NCBI RefSeq assembly: GCF_900113065.1
Contig: NZ_FOOA01000007.1
Coordinates: forward strand, 1-64,000
Length of the DNA stretch: 64,000 bases
Source: Aureimonas phyllosphaerae
GTDB taxonomy: Bacteria > Pseudomonadota > Alphaproteobacteria > Rhizobiales > Rhizobiaceae
Reading direction: 5' to 3'
A program made the translations under genes and the position numbers. Below the pieces are notes generated by a model. The model was not told the DNA's origin. It was given only the letters and a program-made list of their open reading frames with translations, and searched no databases. The number at the start of each line of letters is the position of its first letter. Within the stretch, counting starts at the first letter, position 1. This document shows positions 34,561 through 44,900 of this stretch, in pieces.

Positions 34561-35235
34561 GTGAGGGCACTGGAGGAACGGCGCAGCCGCTGGCCGCGCC
34601 GCATCGCATGGCTCGTGCTGTTCGCGGTCCTGGCGAGCGGCGCCTATCTCGTCGGCGGCTTCGCGCGGTTCGCGAGCGACGTCGCGGCGCTGTCGGCGCC
34701 GCCGACCGCCGCCCATGCTGATGGAATCGTGGTGCTGACGGGCGGCGAGCAGCGCCTGCGCAAGGCGATCGGGCTCCTGCGCGAGGGCGAGGGGCGTCGG
34801 CTCCTCATTAGCGGCGTGAACCGTGACACGAGCGCCGGCGCCATCGCGCGCGCCACCGGCACCGAGATGGCGCTGATCGACTGCTGCGTCGACCTCGACT
34901 ACGAGGCGATGGACACGATCGGCAACGCCGAGGCGACGGCCCGCTGGGCCAAGGAGCACGGCTTCGCGAGGCTGCTGCTCGTCACCAGCGACTACCACAT
35001 TCCCCGCTCGCTCCTCGAGATGAGCGGCGTGTCGGACCCGCCGGCGATCGTGCCCTACCCCGTATCGCCGGAGAAGCTGTGGCGGCGCGACGGCTGGCCG
35101 ACGCGGCTCGGCCTGCGCCTGCTCGTCACCGAATACGCCAAGGTGCTGGTGGTAAAGGCGCGGCTGGCGACCGGCGTCGATCTCTCGACCTTGAGCGGCA
35201 GCACGCATCACCGCGTGGCCGAGCGGTCGGACTAG
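34561..35235 (+). CDS. YdcF family protein (DUF218)
   Basis: A 224-residue protein with an N-terminal membrane helix (about 14-35) and a DUF218/YdcF domain with VVLTGGEQRLRKA and LLISGVNRDTSAG. Related SanA/ElyC proteins act in envelope integrity and peptidoglycan precursor handling. It starts with GTG 40 bp after ftsX, so it is likely in the same operon as ftsEX and the acyltransferase. Confidence 0.87.
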   Translation: MRALEERRSRWPRRIAWLVLFAVLASGAYLVGGFARFASDVAALSAPPTAAHADGIVVLTGGEQRLRKAIGLLREGEGRRLLISGVNRDTSAGAIARATGTEMALIDCCVDLDYEAMDTIGNAEATARWAKEHGFARLLLVTSDYHIPRSLLEMSGVSDPPAIVPYPVSPEKLWRRDGWPTRLGLRLLVTEYAKVLVVKARLATGVDLSTLSGSTHHRVAERSD

Positions 35236-35321
35236 GCGCGCGCCGCTTCCCCTCCGCCGCCGCACCCCGTATGAGAAGGCGCCCGCCCGTGGGCCGCCGC
35301 ACTTCCCGAGCCTTTCGCCCG

Positions 35322-36146
35322 ATGATCACCCTGCGCTCCGTGCTGTTCCAGGTCCTGTTCTACACGCACCTGATCGGACAGCTCCTCATCAACCTGCCGG
35401 TCTTCTTCCTCCGTTCGGAAGAGGCGCGCTGGCGCACCGTGAAGGGCTGGGCCCGCAACAGCCTCTGGCTGCTGCGCCATGTGGCCGGAACGCATTCCGT
35501 GGTCGAGAAGGCCGACCTCGTGCCGAACGGCCCCTGCATCGTCGCCGCCAAGCACCAGTCCTTCTGGGACGTGATCGTCCTTCTCCTGGTGGTCGAGCGC
35601 CCGACCTTCATCCTGAAGAAGGAGCTGATGGGCATTCCGGTCTTCGGCTGGTACGCGCGCACCATGGGCATGATCCCGGTGGACCGCTCGCGCCGCGCCG
35701 CCGTCCTGCCCTCGCTCCTGGCCGGCGCCCGCAAGGCGGTGGCCGAGGGGCGGCAGATCGTGATCTACCCGGAAGGCACCCGCTCGGCGCCCGGCACCGC
35801 GCCGAACTACCGCCCCGGCATCCACTATCTCTACGCCGAACTCGGGCTGCCCGTCGTGCCCGTGGCCCTGAATTCCGGCCTGTTCTGGCCGCGCCAGGCG
35901 GTGCGCCGCGAGCCGGGGACGATCCGGGCCGAGTTTCTGGAGCCGATCCCGCCGGGGCTGGAGCGCGAGCCGTTCATCTCGGAACTGCGCGACCGGATCG
36001 AAGCCCGCTCGCTCGACCTCGTCAAACGCGCCTATGCCGAACGGCCGGACCTGCCGAAGAGCGATCTGGTGACGCGGCTCCTTGCCGATCCCGACCCCCA
36101 TCCGGCGGTCGAGGAGCGCGCGCCGGCGGGCACGCAGGGGCTCTAG
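35322..36146 (+). CDS. plsC: 1-acylglycerol-3-phosphate O-acyltransferase (PlsC family)
   Basis: A lysophospholipid acyltransferase of 274 residues with an N-terminal membrane helix, HX4D motif His78-QSFW-Asp83 and the substrate motif YPEGTRS. It acylates lysophosphatidic acid during phospholipid synthesis at the inner membrane. ATG 35322 is chosen; an in-frame ATG at 35271 would add an Arg-rich leader. It converges with chaC, the two ends overlapping by 4 bp. Confidence 0.92.
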   Translation: MITLRSVLFQVLFYTHLIGQLLINLPVFFLRSEEARWRTVKGWARNSLWLLRHVAGTHSVVEKADLVPNGPCIVAAKHQSFWDVIVLLLVVERPTFILKKELMGIPVFGWYARTMGMIPVDRSRRAAVLPSLLAGARKAVAEGRQIVIYPEGTRSAPGTAPNYRPGIHYLYAELGLPVVPVALNSGLFWPRQAVRREPGTIRAEFLEPIPPGLEREPFISELRDRIEARSLDLVKRAYAERPDLPKSDLVTRLLADPDPHPAVEERAPAGTQGL

Positions 36147-36667
36147 AGCCGCGCGGCGACCCCTTCGAGCCAGCGGTCGCTGAGGCCGAGCGCGCGGATC
36201 TCGGCGAGCGCGGAGAGCACATAGTCGCGATTGGCGCCGGACTGGCCGTGCGAGCGCCCGACCAGCGCCGCCGCCGTTTCCACCGACAGCCGGCCCGCAT
36301 ATTGCGAGTGGCCGCGGTCCACGACATAAGCGAGTGCGCGCACCGGCCGTCCGTCGAGAAGGCGCACCGGCAGGGTCGTCTCGAGATAGACGCTGGTCAC
36401 GAGTTCGCGCTCGCGCAGATACGCGATCGTCGCCTCGGCGCGGCTCGCCGCGACACGGAACGCCATGCCGACGCAGGAGCCGCCGCGGTCGAGGCCGAAC
36501 ACCAGCCCCGGCCGCTCCGGCGTGCCGCGATGGACATGGGAATAGATGCAGAGCGAGCGGTGGAAGCCGGCAAGGCGCGCCTTGGCGCGTTCCTCGTACT
36601 CGAAGCCCGGCCGCCAGATCAGCGAGCCGTATCCGAACACCCACAAATCGTCCATCGCTCTTGCCAT
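36143..36667 (-). CDS. chaC: ChaC-type gamma-glutamylcyclotransferase
   Basis: A 174-residue protein with the ChaC/GGCT signature VFGYGSLIW (9-17) and the catalytic-region glutamates in YLREREL. Members split glutathione into 5-oxoproline and Cys-Gly. The first ATG (MARAMDD) has GGGAACGGGA in front; the second (MDDLWVFGYG) is possible. Confidence 0.88.
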   Translation of the reverse strand: MARAMDDLWVFGYGSLIWRPGFEYEERAKARLAGFHRSLCIYSHVHRGTPERPGLVFGLDRGGSCVGMAFRVAASRAEATIAYLRERELVTSVYLETTLPVRLLDGRPVRALAYVVDRGHSQYAGRLSVETAAALVGRSHGQSGANRDYVLSALAEIRALGLSDRWLEGVAARL

Positions 36668-36724
36668 TCCCGTTCCCGGCGCTTCATGAAGGCGCCGGTT
36701 CGGCCGTGCAGAAAGGATGCCGGG

Positions 36725-37759
36725 ATGGCAAGGTCAAGGGCGGATGGGGAAACGGGCCGTCGCTCCGGCGCGGGCAGGGTCTTCGCGGGCGTCGCGATCC
36801 TCGTCGTCGTGCTGGCGGCCGCCCTCACCGGTGCCTGGTACTGGCTGGCGGGCGAACTCGACCGGCGCGTCGCCTCGGCGCTCGACGCGGCGGCGGGCGG
36901 CGGCACCATGATCACCTGCGACAACCGCGGCGTCTTCGGCTACCCCTTCCGCATCGGCCTGTCCTGCGACAGCGTCGGCGTCGACGCCCCGGAGAACGGC
37001 ATCCGCCTGTCGGCGGGCTCGCTGCGCACCGCGGCGCAGGTCTACCAGCCATCCCACATCGTGGCCGAGCTCGCCGGTCCCTTGCGCGCCACGGTTCCCG
37101 ACCTTCCCACGATGGAAATGAGCTGGTCGCTCGCGCAGGGCTCGACGAGCCTCTGGAGCGAAGGGCTGGAGCGTGTGTCGGTCGCCGTCGACCAGCCCGT
37201 CCTGTCGCTGGTCGGCGAAGCGGGGGCGCTGACGCCGCTCGCCCGCTCGGCGCGGCTCGAGACGCATGCCCGCCAGAACGGGGCGGGTCTCGACTTCGCC
37301 CTGTCGGATACGGGCGTCATCGCCACCATCCCGCCGATCGGCGATATTCCCGCCTTCGATCTGGCCGTCGACCTCACCGTCGACGGCGCGGCGAACTGGC
37401 TGCGCGACGGGGTGCCCGGCGGCCAGGTCGGTCCGGCGTTGCGTGGGCAAGCCGGCATGATCCGCGCCCTGCGCCTGAGCTCCTCGGTCGGTGCAATGGT
37501 GGACGTCTCCGGCCCGTTCCGCGTGTCCGAGACCGGCGAAATCTCCGGCGACTTCCGCCTGGGGCTCCAGAACCCGCAGGCGATCGCGCAGCTCGTCTCG
37601 GTGCTTGTGCCTGGCACCGCCGGCATCGCGTCCACGATCGCCAGCGGCATCGGCCTCGTCGGGCGTCAGGAGAGCGGCCAGACGGTGCTCGACGTCGCGG
37701 TCCGCGACGGCGAGGCCCGCCTCGGGTTCATTCCCCTCGGCCGCCTGCCGCGCATCTGA
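36725..37759 (+). CDS. DUF2125 domain-containing protein
   Basis: A 344-residue protein with one N-terminal membrane helix (about 20-42) and a long periplasmic beta-rich domain. The segment with ITCDNRGVFGYPFRIGLSC and the repeated beta strands match DUF2125, a family confined mostly to Rhizobiales; the fold resembles AsmA/YdgA-like envelope proteins. Its function is unknown. It ends 10 bp from the convergent tyrC. Confidence 0.85.
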   Translation: MARSRADGETGRRSGAGRVFAGVAILVVVLAAALTGAWYWLAGELDRRVASALDAAAGGGTMITCDNRGVFGYPFRIGLSCDSVGVDAPENGIRLSAGSLRTAAQVYQPSHIVAELAGPLRATVPDLPTMEMSWSLAQGSTSLWSEGLERVSVAVDQPVLSLVGEAGALTPLARSARLETHARQNGAGLDFALSDTGVIATIPPIGDIPAFDLAVDLTVDGAANWLRDGVPGGQVGPALRGQAGMIRALRLSSSVGAMVDVSGPFRVSETGEISGDFRLGLQNPQAIAQLVSVLVPGTAGIASTIASGIGLVGRQESGQTVLDVAVRDGEARLGFIPLGRLPRI

Positions 37760-37769
37760 CGAAAAGGCT

Positions 37770-38726
37770 CTATTCGCCGGGCGCGCCGGCCTCGTTCCAC
37801 GGGTCCTTGCGCGGCTTGAGGCGCCCGAAGTTCGCCTCTTCCGTGTCCTGGCCGGCCTGCACGATGGAGCGTCGGATGGCGCGCGTGCGGGTGAAGAGGT
37901 CGAACAGCGCCTCGCCGTCGCCCCAGCGGATCGCGCGCTGGAGCGACGCAAGGTCCTCCGAGAAGCGGGCGAGCATTTCCAGCACCGCCTCGCGATTGGT
38001 GAGGAAGATGTCGCGCCACATCGTCGGGTCGGACGCCGCGATGCGGGTGAAATCGCGAAAACCCGAGGCCGAGAACTTGATGACCTCGGACTGGGTCACC
38101 GTCTCGAGGTCGGCGGCCGTGCCGACGATGTTGTAGGCGATGAGGTGCGGCACGTGAGAGACGATCGCGAGCACGAGGTCGTGGTGCTCGGGCGTCATCG
38201 TCTCGACCATGGCGCCGGTCGCCAACCACAGGGCGCGCAAGCGCTCCGTCGCCGCCTCGTCGGTCTCGGGCAGGGGGGTGAGGATCGTCCAGCGGTTCTC
38301 GAAGAGCTCGAGGAAGCCGGCGTCCGGGCCGGACTGCTCGGTGCCCGCGATCGGGTGGCCGGGCACGAAATGGACGTGGGGCGGCAGATGCGGCTGCATC
38401 TGGTCCACCACCGCCTTCTTCACCGAACCGACGTCCGAGACGATCGCACCCGGCTTGAGGCTCGAGGCAATGGCGGCCGCCGCCGCACCACACGAGCCGA
38501 CCGGCAGGCAGAGGATCACGAGGTCGGCATCGCGCACGGCGTCTGCCGGATCGAGATGGTAGCTCGTGCCGAGCCTGAGGTCTTCGGCGCGGCGCAGCGT
38601 CGCCTCGCGGCGCGTGGCGATCGAGACGTGACGCGCAAGGCCCCGGTCGCGGATGTTGATCGCGATCGAGGAGCCGATCAGACCGATGCCGATCAGCGCG
38701 ATCTTGTCGAAGAGCGGTTCCGTCAT
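37770..38726 (-). CDS. tyrC: Prephenate/arogenate dehydrogenase family protein
   Basis: A 318-residue NAD(P)-dependent dehydrogenase with Rossmann motif [13 protein letters not shown], the SDVGSVK segment, and the prephenate-binding [11 protein letters not shown] block. It performs the oxidative decarboxylation step of tyrosine synthesis. Its ATG overlaps the stop of hisC (ATGA), so the two are coupled. Confidence 0.93.
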   Translation of the reverse strand: MTEPLFDKIALIGIGLIGSSIAINIRDRGLARHVSIATRREATLRRAEDLRLGTSYHLDPADAVRDADLVILCLPVGSCGAAAAAIASSLKPGAIVSDVGSVKKAVVDQMQPHLPPHVHFVPGHPIAGTEQSGPDAGFLELFENRWTILTPLPETDEAATERLRALWLATGAMVETMTPEHHDLVLAIVSHVPHLIAYNIVGTAADLETVTQSEVIKFSASGFRDFTRIAASDPTMWRDIFLTNREAVLEMLARFSEDLASLQRAIRWGDGEALFDLFTRTRAIRRSIVQAGQDTEEANFGRLKPRKDPWNEAGAPGE

Positions 38727-39826
38727 TTCGCGAGGAAGTCCTTCAGTGCCGCGACGACGCCCTCGTTGGCTTCGCTCGAGCCGACCGTGAGGCGCAGCGC
38801 GTTGGGGAAGCCGTAGCCCGCCACGCGCCGCAGGATGAAGCCGCGCTCGGTCAGGAAGGCGTCGGCATCGGCCGCGGTGCGACCGGCCTCGTCGGGGAAG
38901 TGGACCAGCACGAAGTTGCCGACCGAGGGCGTGACGCGGAGGTTGAGCGCCGACAACTCGCGCGTCAGCCGCTCCAGCCACGCGTCGTTGTGCGCGACGG
39001 TCTTCTCGACATGGTCGCGGTCGCGGATCGCGGCGGCGCCCGCCGCGATCGCCATCGCATTGAGGTTGAACGGCCCGCGGATGCGGTCGAGCGCGTCGAC
39101 GATGGCTTCGGGGGCGAGCATCCAGCCGATGCGCAGCGCCGCGAGGCCGTGGATCTTCGAGAAGGTGCGCGTCATCACGACGTTGTCGAACTCGGCGACG
39201 AGCTTGGCGCCGGCCTCGTAGTCCTCCCGGCGGACGTATTCGGCATAGGCCGCGTCGAGGACGAGGAGGACGTGACCCGGCAGCGCGGCATGCAGCCGAC
39301 GGACCTCCGTCTCCGGCAGGTAGGTGCCGGTCGGGTTGTTCGGGTTGGCGAGGAACACGATCTTGGTGCGTGCGGTGACGCAGGCGAGGATCGCGTCGAC
39401 CTCGGCGCGCTCGTCCCGCTCGCGCGCGACCACCGGCGTCGCCCCGGCGGCGCGGATGTAGATGTCGTAGACGAGGAATCCGTGCTCGGTGTGGATCGCC
39501 TCGTCGCCCGGCGACAGGAACGCCTGCGCGAGAAGCCCGAGAAGCTCGTCCGAACCGTTGCCGCACAGGATGCGCGCGGGCTCCAGCCCATGCACCTCGG
39601 CGATCGCCGCCTTCAGCGCGCCGGCCTGGCCGTCGGGGTAGAGCTCGAGATGGGCCGCCACGTCGCGCAGCGCGGCCTGCACGTCGGGCGAGGCGCCGAA
39701 CGGCGTTTCGTTGGACGAGAGCTTGTGCAGCTTGACGCCCGTCGGAGCCTTGCTCTTGCCCGGCACGTAGGCCTCGATGTCGAGGACGCCGGGCTTGGGC
39801 TGCGGGCGGGCGGGAAGGCTGGTCAT
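38723..39826 (-). CDS. hisC: Histidinol-phosphate aminotransferase
   Basis: A fold-type I PLP aminotransferase of 367 residues with SSNETPFG near the N-terminus, LANPNNPTG, and the PLP lysine in [17 protein letters not shown]. In Rhizobiales the copy fused in operon with tyrC probably also serves aromatic amino acid transamination. The start at 39826 gives [17 protein letters not shown], typical of this family. Confidence 0.92.
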   Translation of the reverse strand: MTSLPARPQPKPGVLDIEAYVPGKSKAPTGVKLHKLSSNETPFGASPDVQAALRDVAAHLELYPDGQAGALKAAIAEVHGLEPARILCGNGSDELLGLLAQAFLSPGDEAIHTEHGFLVYDIYIRAAGATPVVARERDERAEVDAILACVTARTKIVFLANPNNPTGTYLPETEVRRLHAALPGHVLLVLDAAYAEYVRREDYEAGAKLVAEFDNVVMTRTFSKIHGLAALRIGWMLAPEAIVDALDRIRGPFNLNAMAIAAGAAAIRDRDHVEKTVAHNDAWLERLTRELSALNLRVTPSVGNFVLVHFPDEAGRTAADADAFLTERGFILRRVAGYGFPNALRLTVGSSEANEGVVAALKDFLAK

Positions 39827-39900
39827 GGCGGGTCCTGACGGTCGGCCGGTAAGTGACATGCGCCCGCGCATACTCCCCACCGCTGCGCCTGTCGAGACGA

Positions 39901-39921
39901 AGCGCAACAATCCGTTGCGCT
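39901..39921. promoter_or_regulatory. Inverted repeat between hisC and metX
   Basis: Perfect 8-bp arms AGCGCAAC and GTTGCGCT with a 5-bp loop, 28 bp upstream of the metX ATG in the 122-bp divergent region. Position and symmetry fit a leader hairpin or operator for metX. Confidence 0.4.
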
Positions 39922-39948
39922 GCGGGACGGTCGGCGATAGCACGGGCC

Positions 39949-41130
39949 ATGTCGATCATCGCCGATCCCGCCACCGAAGAAACCTTGAGCGCGCGCGAGG
40001 CGCGCCAGCCCTCCTCGAAGGTCGCCTTCTTCGGCGAGGGCGAGCCGCTGCGCCTTGACGCCGGCCGGACGCTTTCGCCCTTCCACATCGCTTATGAGAC
40101 CTATGGCGAACTCAACGCGGCCAAGTCCAACGCGATCTACGTCTGCCATGCGCTGACGGGCGACCAGTACGCGGCGAGCCCCAACCCGGTGACGGGCAAG
40201 CCTGGCTGGTGGTCGAGCCTGATCGGTCCGGGCAAGCCGATCGATACCGACCGCTTCTTCGTCGTCTGCTCCAACGTCATCGGCTCCTGCATGGGCTCGA
40301 CGGGGCCGGCCTCGGTCGACCTGTCGACGGGGCTCCCTTACGCGCTCGACCTGCCGGTGCTGACGATCGGCGACATGGTGCGGGCGCAGGCCATGCTGAT
40401 CGACCGGCTCGGCATCGACCAGCTCTTTGCCGTGATCGGCGGCTCAATGGGCGGCATGCAGGTGCTGCAGTGGACGGTGGCCTATCCGACCCGCGTCTTC
40501 GCGGCGCTGCCGATCGCCACCGGCGCACGCCACTCCTCGCAGAACATCGCCTTCCACGAGGTCGGGCGGCAGGCCGTGATGGCCGACCCCGACTGGCGCG
40601 GCGGACATTACCTCCAGCACGGCACGCGCCCGCACAAGGGGCTCGCCGTGGCGCGCATGGCCGCGCACGTCACCTACCTGTCGGAGGCCGCGCTTCACCG
40701 CAAGTTCGGCCGCAACCTACAGGACCGCGAGAAGCTTGGCTTCGGCTTCGAGGCGGACTTCCAGATCGAGAGCTACCTGCGCCACCAGGGCATGACCTTC
40801 GTCGACCGCTTCGACGCCAACGCCTATCTCTACCTCACGCGCGCGATGGACTATTTCGACATCGCGGCCGAGCACGGCGGCCGGCTTGCCGAGGCGTTCC
40901 GCGGCGCGCGCACGCGCTTCTGCCTCGTGTCCTTCTCGTCGGACTGGCTGTTCCCGACCAGCGAAAGCCGGGCGATCGTCCATGCGCTGAACGCCAACGC
41001 CGCCTCGGTCTCCTTCGTCGAGATCGAGACCGACAAGGGCCACGACGCGTTCCTGCTCGACGAGCCCGAGTTCACCGGCGCGGTGCAGGGCTTCGTGTCG
41101 GCGGCCGCCAAGGCGAGGGGCCTCTCATGA
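39949..41130 (+). CDS. metX: Homoserine O-acetyltransferase
   Basis: An alpha/beta-hydrolase-fold acyltransferase of 393 residues; catalytic Ser166 lies in IGGSMGGMQ, with the C-terminal Asp and His in SDWLFPT and DKGHDAFL. It acetylates (or, in some relatives, succinylates) homoserine for methionine synthesis. It overlaps metW by 4 bp. Confidence 0.94.
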   Translation: MSIIADPATEETLSAREARQPSSKVAFFGEGEPLRLDAGRTLSPFHIAYETYGELNAAKSNAIYVCHALTGDQYAASPNPVTGKPGWWSSLIGPGKPIDTDRFFVVCSNVIGSCMGSTGPASVDLSTGLPYALDLPVLTIGDMVRAQAMLIDRLGIDQLFAVIGGSMGGMQVLQWTVAYPTRVFAALPIATGARHSSQNIAFHEVGRQAVMADPDWRGGHYLQHGTRPHKGLAVARMAAHVTYLSEAALHRKFGRNLQDREKLGFGFEADFQIESYLRHQGMTFVDRFDANAYLYLTRAMDYFDIAAEHGGRLAEAFRGARTRFCLVSFSSDWLFPTSESRAIVHALNANAASVSFVEIETDKGHDAFLLDEPEFTGAVQGFVSAAAKARGLS

Positions 41131-41789
41131 GCGCGGTGGATAGCCTGCCGGTGCCGACGACGCCGGGCGTCGCCTTCGAGGACGCGGGCGCGCGCGTCGA
41201 CCTGCGCATCATCGCCGAACTCGTCGAGCCGGGCACGCGCGTCCTCGACATCGGCTGCGGCGACGGTTCGCTGATGGAACTCCTGCAGGCGCGGCGCGGC
41301 GTCGACGCGCGCGGCATCGAGCTCTCGCAGCCCGGCGTCAACGCCTGCGTCCGGCGCGGCCTGTCGGTGATCCAGGGCGACGCCGACCGCGACCTCGTCC
41401 ACTATCCCGACGCCGCCTTCGACTACGCGATCCTCTCGCAGACCATCCAGGCGACCGACAACCCCAAGCTCGTGCTTGGCGAACTCCTGCGGATCGGCCG
41501 GCGCGCCGTGGTGTCGTTCCCGAACTTCGGCCACTGGTCGGTGCGCTCGTCGCTCTTCTTCAAGGGGCGGATGCCGGTGACGAAGAGCCTGTCCTATTCC
41601 TGGTACGACACGCCCAACATCCACTTCTGCACGATCCGCGACTTCGTCGAACTGACCCGCGAGCTGGGCGCCGAGGTGGAAAGCGCGGTCGCCTTGAACT
41701 CCGCGGGCGAGCGCATCGGCATGCGCCTGCCCTGGGCGGTGTGGAACCTCCTCGGCGCGCAGGGCGTGTTCGTGCTGAGGCGGCGCTGA
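41127..41789 (+). CDS. metW: Methionine biosynthesis protein MetW
   Basis: A SAM-methyltransferase-fold protein of 220 residues with [15 protein letters not shown] and the MetW-typical IQATDNP and [14 protein letters not shown] motifs. MetW is required together with MetX for full acyltransferase activity in several proteobacteria. It is coupled to metX by an ATGA overlap. Confidence 0.94.
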   Translation: MSAVDSLPVPTTPGVAFEDAGARVDLRIIAELVEPGTRVLDIGCGDGSLMELLQARRGVDARGIELSQPGVNACVRRGLSVIQGDADRDLVHYPDAAFDYAILSQTIQATDNPKLVLGELLRIGRRAVVSFPNFGHWSVRSSLFFKGRMPVTKSLSYSWYDTPNIHFCTIRDFVELTRELGAEVESAVALNSAGERIGMRLPWAVWNLLGAQGVFVLRRR

Positions 41790-41811
41790 CGCGCCGCCCG
41801 GCAGCCGATCG

Positions 41812-42795
<984 letters not shown>

Positions 42796-42829
42796 GGAGG
42801 CACTCCTGTTCGATGGCCGAGGCCGGGAG

Positions 42830-43603
42830 CTAGGGTGCCTCGGGCGGCTTTTCGAGGTGTAGCGCCGGACGACCCTGCGGCACCAGCACCGGGCGCATCG
42901 CGCGGATGCGGCTGCGCTCGCGGCTGGTGACGGGAATGCCGCGATAGACGAGCTTGACCGCTTCGATCACGATCGCGCCCGCGAAGATCGGCCAGAAGCG
43001 ACGCCCGGCGCGGTCCCAGGGGCCGGCGAGGTTGAGGAAGCGTTCGCGGCGGAAGGGCGGAAAGAACAATGCCTCCGAGAAGCCGGCGGGCGTGAACTGC
43101 GTGTCGCGCAGGAGACGGGTCGCCTGCGCGCGCGACCAGGGACGGCCCGAGCCGAAGGGCGTGTGCTCGAAGCGCGACCACATTCCGCCGCGGCTCGGCA
43201 GGACCATCACGAGGCGTCCGCCCGGCGCCAGGACGCGCCAGGCCTCGCCCAGCATCTCCGCCGGATCCTCGGCGAACTCCAGCGCGTGCACCATGAGGAT
43301 GCGGTCGACGGCCGCGTCACCGAGCGGCAGTTCGGCGGGGTGGACGAGGGCGGCGAGCGAGGGGCGTCCGAGCGGCCAGTTCACCGCACCCTGCGCCGCC
43401 GGCATGAAGGCGAGCGTGCGCTCGGCCTCGCCGGTCAAGCGGTCGAGATAGGGGGTGACGTAGCCAAGGCCCACAAGGCGCTCGTCGCGGATCGGCTTCC
43501 ACACCGTGCCGAGCGCCATGGCGAGCGAGCGCACGCAGGCATCGCCGAGCCGCGAGGCGTAGAAATCGCGCAGGTCCACGATGTCGGCGTTCACGGTCGT
43601 CAT
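42830..43603 (-). CDS. Class I SAM-dependent methyltransferase-like protein
   Basis: A 257-residue protein with a methyltransferase fold ([38 protein letters not shown]). The glycine-rich SAM loop at the N-terminal side is weak or missing ([14 protein letters not shown] in its place), so catalysis is uncertain. It is divergent from gloB with 65 bp between, an arrangement often seen in Rhizobiales. Confidence 0.83.
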   Translation of the reverse strand: MTTVNADIVDLRDFYASRLGDACVRSLAMALGTVWKPIRDERLVGLGYVTPYLDRLTGEAERTLAFMPAAQGAVNWPLGRPSLAALVHPAELPLGDAAVDRILMVHALEFAEDPAEMLGEAWRVLAPGGRLVMVLPSRGGMWSRFEHTPFGSGRPWSRAQATRLLRDTQFTPAGFSEALFFPPFRRERFLNLAGPWDRAGRRFWPIFAGAIVIEAVKLVYRGIPVTSRERSRIRAMRPVLVPQGRPALHLEKPPEAP

Positions 43604-43668
43604 CCGCTCTCCCGGTGCAGGGCTCGCGCCCTACCTAGCGCGGGCGAGGCCAAGGCGCGAGGTTTGCG

Positions 43669-44439
43669 ATGTCAGAGTATCCGATTCGGCAGTTTCCCTG
43701 TCGCGAGACCAATATCGGTCTTCTCCTGCACGACCCGCAGGCAGGAAACACGATCGCGATCGACGCGCCGGAGGAGGGGCCGATCCTCGATGCCCTGGAG
43801 CGCGAGGGCTGGCGCCTGACGCATATCCTGACCACCCATCACCACGGCGACCACGTCGCGGCGAACGCGGCGCTGAAGGCGCGGTTCGGGGCCGAGGTCA
43901 TCGGCCCCGAGGCCGAGCGGGACCGCATTCCCGGCATCGACCGGGGCGTGCGCGGGGGCGACCGGTTCGAGGTCGGGTCGCTCGGCGTCGAGGTGATCGA
44001 CACGCCCGGCCACACCGCCGGGCACGTCGCCTACTTCGTGCCGGGGGCCAACGCGCTGTTTGCGGCCGATGCCCTCTTCTCGCTCGGCTGCGGCCGGCTG
44101 TTCGAGGGCGATGCGGCGACGATGTGGGAGAGCCTCCAGCGCCTGCGCGCCCTGCCGGACGAGACGCTGCTCTATTGCGGGCACGAGTACACCGCGACCA
44201 ACGCGCGCTTTGCGGTCGACGTCGATCCCGGCAACCTTCTCCTGCAGGAGCGGGTGAAGGAGGTCGAGGCGCTGCGGGTGCGGGGCGAGGGGACGTTGCC
44301 CGTCGCGCTCGGGCGCGAGAAGCGGACCAATCCGTTCCTCAGGGCGGACGACCCGGAGCTTCAGGCCGCCTTCGGCATGGCGGGCGAGGACCCCGTCGCC
44401 GTGTTCGCGGCGCTGCGTGAGAAGAGGAACGGATATTGA
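43669..44439 (+). CDS. gloB: Hydroxyacylglutathione hydrolase (glyoxalase II)
   Basis: A metallo-beta-lactamase-fold hydrolase of 256 residues with metal ligands His57, His59, Asp61 and His62 in TTHHHGDH and further ligands in TPGHTAGHV, DALFSLGCGR and CGHEYT. It hydrolyses S-lactoylglutathione in methylglyoxal detoxification. Its stop overlaps the TTG start of the cupin gene. Confidence 0.95.
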   Translation: MSEYPIRQFPCRETNIGLLLHDPQAGNTIAIDAPEEGPILDALEREGWRLTHILTTHHHGDHVAANAALKARFGAEVIGPEAERDRIPGIDRGVRGGDRFEVGSLGVEVIDTPGHTAGHVAYFVPGANALFAADALFSLGCGRLFEGDAATMWESLQRLRALPDETLLYCGHEYTATNARFAVDVDPGNLLLQERVKEVEALRVRGEGTLPVALGREKRTNPFLRADDPELQAAFGMAGEDPVAVFAALREKRNGY

Positions 44440-44882
44440 GGGCGCGCGACGTCATAGCGGCGCTGAAGCTCGCACCCCATCCCGAGGGCGGCTGGTATCG
44501 CGAGACGTTCCGCGACACCGCCACGGACGAGACGGGCCGAGCGCGCTCGACCGCGATCTACTTCCTTCTGGACCTCGGCGAGACGTCGGAGTGGCACCGC
44601 GTGACGGATGCCGCCGAGACCTGGGCCTGGCATGCCGGCGCGCCGCTCGTGATCACCGTGTCGCCCAACGGGCACGACGCCTCGGCCCAGCGGCTCGGGC
44701 CCGGCATCCTCACCGGCGAGGCGCCCCAGTTCACCGTGCCGGCCGGCTGGTGGCAGACGGCGACGAGCCTCGGAGAATGGACGCTCGTCACCTGCACCGT
44801 CGCGCCGGGCTTACGGTTCGAAAGCTTCGAGATGGCGCCGCCCGACTGGCGGCCGACGCCGCGCCCGCCGCGCGCCGGATAG
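44436..44882 (+). CDS. Cupin domain-containing protein (DUF985)
   Basis: A single-domain cupin of 148 residues with HPEGGWYRETFRD near the N-terminus, EWHRVTDAAETWAWHAGAPL and VPAGWWQTA, all conserved in DUF985. The TTG start lies inside the gloB stop, so translation is coupled. The function is unknown; the pairing with gloB is common. Confidence 0.85.
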   Translation: MRARDVIAALKLAPHPEGGWYRETFRDTATDETGRARSTAIYFLLDLGETSEWHRVTDAAETWAWHAGAPLVITVSPNGHDASAQRLGPGILTGEAPQFTVPAGWWQTATSLGEWTLVTCTVAPGLRFESFEMAPPDWRPTPRPPRAG

Positions 44883-44900
44883 CGCGGCGGGCGTCCGGTC

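Noticed and set aside
39827-39948. Possible SAM-II (metA-type) riboswitch upstream of metX
   Set aside because: Alphaproteobacterial metX/metA genes often carry one, but the conserved pseudoknot segments, including the GCTAAA-like 3' element, are not present in this 122-bp region; only a simple 8-bp hairpin is.
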